Of a stretch of DNA of 64,000 bases, positions 59,539 through 64,000 are shown piece by piece; the first letter of the stretch is position 1, and the number at the start of each line of letters is the position of its first letter. This DNA is from Mycobacteriales bacterium. Its GTDB lineage: Bacteria; Actinomycetota; Actinomycetes; Mycobacteriales; CADCTP01. The position numbers and the translations under genes are program-made. The stretch lies in the NCBI GenBank assembly GCA_035995165.1, contig DASYKU010000122.1:1-64000 (forward strand), written 5' to 3'. Below the pieces are notes generated by a model that worked only from the letters and a program-made list of their open reading frames with translations, was not told the origin of the DNA and made no database searches.

Positions 59539-60491
59539 GGGCGGAACCTTCCCGTACGGGGACCCGGCGACACGTCCGGTCGCGTTCCGTGCACCTCACG
59601 GTCGGTGACCGACTCCACGGTCCCCCCGGCGGCGCCGAGCGCGAGCAGGTCGGCGCGCAGGGTCTGAGCAGCGCGGTCGAGGGCGACCGGAGCGGCCGGG
59701 GCGTCCTCGGCCCAGGCCTGGCGGGCGGCGTACCCGGCGACGGCGAGTGGGAGCACGGTGTCCCCTTTCCGCATCGCGTCGCGGGCAGCGGTGAGTCCGG
59801 CCAGCGTCTCCTCCAGGACGCCGGCCAGCGCCTCCCGGTTGCCGTCGCAGAGCGCGGCGACGAACTCGGGCCGGCTGCCGGCGACCCGGGTCCCGTCCCG
59901 GAACGAGCCCGCCCCCAGCGCCAGAGCGAGCGGACCACCGACCCCGCCGGCCACCGCCAGCGCGGACGCGAGCAGGTGCGGCAGCCCGCTGATCCGGGCC
60001 TGGGCCTCGTCGTGCGCGGCCGCGGTCGTCGGCACCACCCGGCAGCCGGCCGCGGTCACCAGCCCGGCGACGGTCAGCCAGCGCTCCAGGTCGGTGTCGT
60101 CCTCCAGGCAGAGCACCCAGACGGCGTCGTCCAGCAGCGCCGGGTCGGCGGCGCCGAAGCCGGACTGTTCGACGCCGGTCATCGGGTGCCCGCCGACGTA
60201 CCGGTCGGCGACGCCGGCGGCGCGGGCGGCGGCCAGCACCGGCGCCTTGACCGACCCCACGTCGGTCACGATCGCGCCGCCCGCCGCGGCCAGCGCCGCC
60301 GGCAGCACGTCCATCGGTACGGCCAGGATCACGACCTCGTCGTCCCGCTCGGCCGCGACGGCCAGCCCCGCGCCGGTGGCGAGCTCCCGGGTGCCGGGAT
60401 CGGTGTCCCAGACCCGGACGTCGTGTCGCGACGCCAGCCGCCGTGCCACCGATCCGCCGATCAGTCCCAGACCCACCACGCCGACGCGCAC
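59535..60491 (-). CDS. tyrA: prephenate dehydrogenase
   Basis: A 318-residue enzyme of tyrosine synthesis, converting prephenate to 4-hydroxyphenylpyruvate with NAD(P). The Rossmann motif GLGLIGGS (residues 7-14), acidic end of strand two (VWDTD) and catalytic GHPMTGVEQSG are present; the second domain has FRDGTRVAGSRPEF. GTG 60491 is at the expected distance from the motif. Its stop overlaps the metallopeptidase start (GTGA), an unexpected partner. No chorismate mutase or ACT domain is fused. Confidence 0.92.
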   Translation of the reverse strand: MRVGVVGLGLIGGSVARRLASRHDVRVWDTDPGTRELATGAGLAVAAERDDEVVILAVPMDVLPAALAAAGGAIVTDVGSVKAPVLAAARAAGVADRYVGGHPMTGVEQSGFGAADPALLDDAVWVLCLEDDTDLERWLTVAGLVTAAGCRVVPTTAAAHDEAQARISGLPHLLASALAVAGGVGGPLALALGAGSFRDGTRVAGSRPEFVAALCDGNREALAGVLEETLAGLTAARDAMRKGDTVLPLAVAGYAARQAWAEDAPAAPVALDRAAQTLRADLLALGAAGGTVESVTDREVHGTRPDVSPGPRTGRFRP

Positions 60492-60513
60492 CGGACCATC
60501 GTGCCGTACGGGG

Positions 60514-60843
60514 TCAGCCGGTGGCCGAGTCCGGCCCGGCCAGGATGTCCAGCCCGCTCGAAGGCGGACCCCAGATCTCCCGCAGGTCGGCCTCGGTGGG
60601 AGGAGGCGGCGGCGCCGCCGGCGGTCGGAGGACCGGCGGCCGCAGCCCGACGCGGAGCGCCTCGATCAGGGTGGGTACCTCGGCGGCCGCGATCCGTACG
60701 GTGCCGGTGCAGCGGGGACCGTCCCACAACGACAGCACGACGAGCCCGTCGTCGTTGTGCCAGCTCACCCGCAGCGCCCGGCCGGCCCCCCGGACGTCCT
60801 GGACGACACCGCCAAGCCTCGGGATCGGTCGCACCTCACCCAT
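60514..60843 (-). CDS. small conserved actinobacterial protein
   Basis: A 109-residue protein with a beta-rich first part (ALRVSWHNDDGLVVLSLWDG) and a helix (EVPTLIEALRVGL), then a Pro-rich C-terminal tail (PPAAPPPPPTEADLREIW). It resembles small uncharacterised actinobacterial proteins but I cannot name the family. ATG 60843 is used; it runs 22 bases ahead of tyrA in the same direction, so co-transcription with tyrA is likely. Confidence 0.72.
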   Translation of the reverse strand: MGEVRPIPRLGGVVQDVRGAGRALRVSWHNDDGLVVLSLWDGPRCTGTVRIAAAEVPTLIEALRVGLRPPVLRPPAAPPPPPTEADLREIWGPPSSGLDILAGPDSATG

Positions 60844-60892
60844 GAAGGGACTATGCGCTGAATGTCCATGTGTGTAAACAGCGCCCGCTGTG

Positions 60893-61681
60893 TCAGCGCC
60901 GAGCGATGGCGTCCCGGCGGAGGTGGACCAGGACCACGGTCGCGGCGACCCACCAGCCGGCCGCGGTGAGCAGCCCGAGCCGGGTCAGGTCGGCCCCCTC
61001 GAAGAGCGGGCTGGCGTAGCCACCGCCGACCGCGTTGTTGGTCGCATGCAGCAGCATCGCGATGAACACGCTGTCCCGGGCGCTGTGGAACACGCCCGCG
61101 GTGACGACGCTGGCGGCGACGATCGTCAGCACGTCGGTCCAGAGGATCTGCCCGGCCAGGAACAGCGGCAGGTGCCAGCCGACCCAGAACACCCCGAGCA
61201 GCAGCGGCGCGGCGAGGCGGCCGACGCGGCGCTCGATCCGGCCCAGCGCGTACCCGCGGAAGCCCGGCTCCTCCCACGCACCACCCACCCCCGGTACGAG
61301 CAGGACCAGCACCAGGGTGACCGGGATGGCGGTCCAGGTCGCCAGGTCCGCGGCCGAGGCGCCGAGCGCGAGGTTGAGGACGATCGCCGTGCCGCTGATG
61401 AGCACCGGCAGCCCGATCGCGAGGGCGTACGAGCGGGCCGGCACCCGCCAGCGCACCATCGCCCGCAGCAGCCGCCCGATCCCGGCCCGGCCCTCGGTGA
61501 CCCCGAGCACGATGACCGCGGCCAGGAACGGCCCGAAGCCGGCCACCGGGACCGGCGAGGCGCCGAAGGCGTAGAGCACCCCGGGCCACCAGGACAGCAG
61601 GCAGGCTAGGACGAAGAAGCTCAGCAGCGGGGCCCGCCGGATCACTCCGGTCCGGAGTGGACGGTCGAGGGCGAGGGACAT
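60893..61681 (-). CDS. CPBP-family intramembrane metalloprotease
   Basis: A 262-residue membrane protein with about eight hydrophobic segments. The CPBP/CAAX motifs are present: EEPGFRGYAL (near 133), FWVGWHLPLFL and LLHATNNAVGG, giving the Glu/His active site. These proteins act in prenyl processing, bacteriocin immunity or stress signalling; the role here is unknown. ATG 61681 has AGGAGA upstream. It is divergent from the sensor kinase gene, with about 190 bases between, so it may be regulated by that system. Confidence 0.87.
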   Translation of the reverse strand: MSLALDRPLRTGVIRRAPLLSFFVLACLLSWWPGVLYAFGASPVPVAGFGPFLAAVIVLGVTEGRAGIGRLLRAMVRWRVPARSYALAIGLPVLISGTAIVLNLALGASAADLATWTAIPVTLVLVLLVPGVGGAWEEPGFRGYALGRIERRVGRLAAPLLLGVFWVGWHLPLFLAGQILWTDVLTIVAASVVTAGVFHSARDSVFIAMLLHATNNAVGGGYASPLFEGADLTRLGLLTAAGWWVAATVVLVHLRRDAIARR

Positions 61682-61869
61682 GGCGGGTCTCCTGACACCG
61701 GCGGATGAACGACGTCACCGTCGCCCTCGCCGCCCGGTCTCCGCGTCGGTCCGCGGACCGGGATCGGCGCGATCACCGGCACCCCGGATGTCGGTCTGCA
61801 GACCGATGCCGGCCGCGCCGCCCGGCTCTACGCTCGACCTCCCGTGGTCCTCTCCGAGGCAGGTACCCG

Positions 61870-63045
61870 ATGAGACGCTGGCTCCCCGACCAGCTCCTCG
61901 CGCTGACGGTGACGGCCGTGGCGGTCGTGCTGCACCTGGCCAAGGTCGAATCGATCCCGGCCAACCGTGACCCCGACGCGTGGTCGGTGCTGTTCACGAT
62001 CGCCGCCCTCGCGCCGCTCGTGGTCCGCCGCCGGTATCCGCTGGCCGCGTTCGCCGCCTGTTTCCCCGGCCTGATCGCCCTGATGGTCGGCCACTACGCG
62101 GTCGGCATGGCGCCGCTGGGCGCCCTCATCGCCTTCTACACGGTCGCCGCCTGGGGCACCGCGACCGACGCGCGCCGGGCCGTCGGCGTCCTCGCCCTCG
62201 GTCTGGTCGCGACCGCCCTCGCCCGCCCGATCGACCTCAGCGTCGAGGGGGCGGCGGTCAACGGGCTGCTGCTGCTCTGCGGCTGGGTCCTCGGCACCGG
62301 TACGCGGAAGCGCCGGGCCCTGCACGCGGCCCAGGTCGCCGACGCCGCCCGCCGGCTGGAGCTGGAACGCGAGCGCGCCTCCCGGGCCGCGGCCGAGGAA
62401 CGGCTGCGGATCACCCGCGAGCTGCACGACGTGCTCGGGCACGCGATGAGCGTCATGGTCGTCCAGGCCGGCGTCGCGCAGACGCTGCTCGCATCCCGGC
62501 CCGAGGAGGCCGCCATCGCGCTCGGTCGGATCGCCGAGACCGGGCGCTCGTCGCTGGAGGAGATGCGGCGGCTGCTGACCGTGATCCGGGACGGAACCGA
62601 GCCGGCCGGGGCGGCCACCCAGCCCGGGCTGGCCGACCTGCCGGCGCTGGTCGCGGACGTGGTCGCGGCCGGGCTGCCGGTCACCCTCGACCCGGTGCCG
62701 ACGGGTCCGCGGCTGCCGCCCGGGGTGGAGCTGGCCGCGTACCGGATCGTGCAGGAGGCGCTGACCAACACGCTGCGGCACGCCGGCCCGGCCCGCGCGG
62801 TCGTGCGGCTCCGGCGGACCGCCGCCGCGGTCGAGGTCGACGTTCGCGACGACGGGCGCGGACCGTCCGACGCGGCTCCCGGGCGCGGGTTGTCGGGGAT
62901 GCGCGAGCGGGTCGCCGTGTACGGCGGCGAGTTGGTCACCGGGCCGGACGGCGAGCGCGGGTTCCGGGTCCGGGCCCGGCTGCCGCTCGACGGTCTCCCG
63001 GCCGGCTCGCTCGCCCGCGCCGTCCCCGTCGGGGAGCTCACGTGA
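61870..63045 (+). CDS. NarL-type sensor histidine kinase
   Basis: A 391-residue kinase. The N-terminal half has four or five transmembrane segments with almost no extracytoplasmic domain (residues about 10-150), like DesK-type sensors. The HisKA_3 domain reads ITRELHDVLGHAMSVM (His near 186); the HATPase domain includes IVQEALTNTLRHAGP and GRGLSGMRERVAVYGGEL. ATG 61870 follows GAGG/AGG motifs. The response regulator overlaps its stop by GTGA. Confidence 0.9.
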   Translation: MRRWLPDQLLALTVTAVAVVLHLAKVESIPANRDPDAWSVLFTIAALAPLVVRRRYPLAAFAACFPGLIALMVGHYAVGMAPLGALIAFYTVAAWGTATDARRAVGVLALGLVATALARPIDLSVEGAAVNGLLLLCGWVLGTGTRKRRALHAAQVADAARRLELERERASRAAAEERLRITRELHDVLGHAMSVMVVQAGVAQTLLASRPEEAAIALGRIAETGRSSLEEMRRLLTVIRDGTEPAGAATQPGLADLPALVADVVAAGLPVTLDPVPTGPRLPPGVELAAYRIVQEALTNTLRHAGPARAVVRLRRTAAAVEVDVRDDGRGPSDAAPGRGLSGMRERVAVYGGELVTGPDGERGFRVRARLPLDGLPAGSLARAVPVGELT

Positions 63046-63689
63046 TCAGCGTCGTGATCGCCGACGACCAGCTCCTGGTCCGCAGCGGGTTCGCGCTCAT
63101 CCTCGCGTCGGATTCCGGAATCGACGTCGTGGCCGAGGCCGGCGACGGCGTCGAGGCGCTCGCCGCCGTCCGGGCCCACCACCCGGACGTGGTCCTCATG
63201 GACATCCGGATGCCGCGCATGGACGGCATCGAGGCGACCCGGCACCTGGCCACCGCGGCCGAGACCCGCGACGTCCGGGTCCTGGTGCTCACGACGTTCG
63301 ACACCGACGCGGACGTACGGGCGGCGCTGCGGGCCGGGGCCTGTGGCTTCCTGCTCAAGGACACCACCCCGGCCGACCTGCTCGCCGCGGTCCGCGCGGT
63401 CGCCCGTGGCGACGCCCCGCTCGGCCCGTCGATCACCCGCCGCCTCATCGACCAGTACGTCGCCGGCGCCCCGGCCCCGGCGATCACCCTGCCCGCCCTG
63501 ACCCCGCGGGAGCAGGACATCCTCCGGGCCGTCGCGAGTGGACTGTCCAACCAGGAGATCGCCGGAACGCTGCACCTGAGCTACTCGACGGTGAAGACGC
63601 ACGTGAGTCACCTGCTGACCAAGCTCGAGGTCCGTGATCGGGCCCAGCTCGTCGCGCTCGCCCACCGCGCCGGTCTCGTCCCCTCCTAG
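63042..63689 (+). CDS. NarL/LuxR-type response regulator
   Basis: A 215-residue regulator: receiver domain with IADDQLLVRSG, phosphorylated Asp in VVLMDIRMPRMDG (near 53) and Lys in FLLKDTTP; LuxR-type HTH at about 150-210 (LTPREQDILRAVASGLS, NQEIAGTLHLSYSTVKTHV). GTG 63042 overlaps the kinase stop. It is the partner of the DesK-like kinase. A likely target is the divergent CPBP gene, as such pairs often act on a neighbour; that is inference. Confidence 0.92.
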   Translation: MISVVIADDQLLVRSGFALILASDSGIDVVAEAGDGVEALAAVRAHHPDVVLMDIRMPRMDGIEATRHLATAAETRDVRVLVLTTFDTDADVRAALRAGACGFLLKDTTPADLLAAVRAVARGDAPLGPSITRRLIDQYVAGAPAPAITLPALTPREQDILRAVASGLSNQEIAGTLHLSYSTVKTHVSHLLTKLEVRDRAQLVALAHRAGLVPS

Positions 63690-63908
63690 GGCCGGCCGCG
63701 GTGCTGCGCCGGTTGTCGGACGTGGACGAGGTGGTCGCGCAGGAACGGCCAGCACCGCCCGGGATTCCACCAGCAGCACCGGCTGATCCGGTTCGTCCAG
63801 GCAGCTCGGTCCCGGCTGGTCGCCGAACAGCCACCGCCGCATCCCGGGCTACCCGCGGCGGGGTGGGTTCTGCGACCATCACCGGAAGCACGCGGCAAGG
63901 AGGCCGGA

Positions 63909-64000
63909 GTGGCGGACGACGGCTTCGCGGTGGCGGTCTACCGCGACGGCGGGCGCTGGGACTGCGCCCTGCTCCCGCCCGCCGTGCTGGATGATCTGGA
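63909..64000 (+). CDS. N-terminus of a probable tRNA adenosine deaminase-associated protein (3' end outside window)
   Basis: From GTG 63909, eight or so bases after AAGGAGG, about 30 residues are visible before the edge: FAVAVYRDGGRWDCALLPP and AVLDDL. This resembles the start of actinobacterial proteins encoded before the tRNA-adenosine deaminase gene tadA. That family often lies divergent from tyrA, which is encoded 3.4 kb to the left here. The identification rests on a short stretch and on context. The 219 bases before it (63690-63908) hold no convincing gene. Confidence 0.5.
   Translation, partial: MADDGFAVAVYRDGGRWDCALLPPAVLDDL

Noticed and set aside
1-64000. Prophage, insertion sequence, integrase or CRISPR array
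   Set aside because: No transposase, recombinase, phage structural gene, Cas gene or regular repeat-spacer pattern was found on either strand.

Overview
The window is a chromosomal segment of a very high G+C actinomycete, not placed to genus. Third codon positions are almost all G or C, GTG starts are common and ATGA/GTGA overlaps are frequent. An S-(hydroxymethyl)mycothiol dehydrogenase points to a mycothiol-making actinobacterium, and ANTAR, STAS, AAA-type LuxR and nucleotidyl-cyclase/NB-ARC regulators fit that picture. There is no transposase, integrase, phage module, CRISPR array or complete tRNA. The first and last genes run off the window.

Layout. 1-1.0 kb: the end of an alpha/beta hydrolase, then a non-coding stretch with a tRNA-like 3' fragment. 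1.0-11.1 kb: a glycoside uptake and breakdown cluster: ROK regulator, ROK kinase, five-gene peptide/oligosaccharide-type ABC importer, GH4 glycosidase and BadF-type kinase. The simplest reading is ATP-dependent import, phosphorylation by a kinase, then GH4 cleavage. 11.1-17.7 kb: a lipoprotein, aspS, a Cys-rich/DUF1330 fusion, and a surface protein with eight Ig-like repeats next to a cytosolic companion gene. 17.8-22.6 kb: a Crp/Fnr regulator converging on a two-gene operon that encodes a cyclase-homology/NB-ARC/TPR protein and an unusual intracellular subtilase. 22.7-31.6 kb: a decayed LuxR-type relic, DinB-like protein, APH-type kinase, nadK, a two-component system with a small lipoprotein, STAS, MgtC-like, CtaG-like and two SDR genes.

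31.8-40.5 kb: GAF-ANTAR, DUF952, a MetE-core protein, a four-gene quaternary-amine (betaine/choline-type) ABC importer, a membrane protein and a YcaQ-like protein. 40.5-50.6 kb: YceI, an AAA-LuxR regulator, a MarR/FUSC divergent pair with palindromic operators, PPK2, a Rieske oxygenase, a GCS2-type ligase and a DoxX-like protein. 50.7-64 kb: two paralogous secreted beta-propeller-like proteins, mscR, a patatin, a Tat-exported protein, a PlsC-like acyltransferase, a zinc metallopeptidase, tyrA, a CPBP protease, a NarL-type two-component system and the start of a probable tRNA-adenosine-deaminase-associated gene.

The most promising candidate for an undescribed system is the cyclase/NB-ARC/TPR plus subtilase operon (18.5-22.6 kb). 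Its protease has no visible export signal, carries tandem PLWGN-type decapeptide repeats, and converges on a cyclic-nucleotide-type Crp gene. Other points of interest are a 23-bp duplication that puts a mini-ORF between response regulator and sensor kinase, stacked MarR-type palindromes over a start codon, and a run of convergent gene pairs whose 3' ends overlap.
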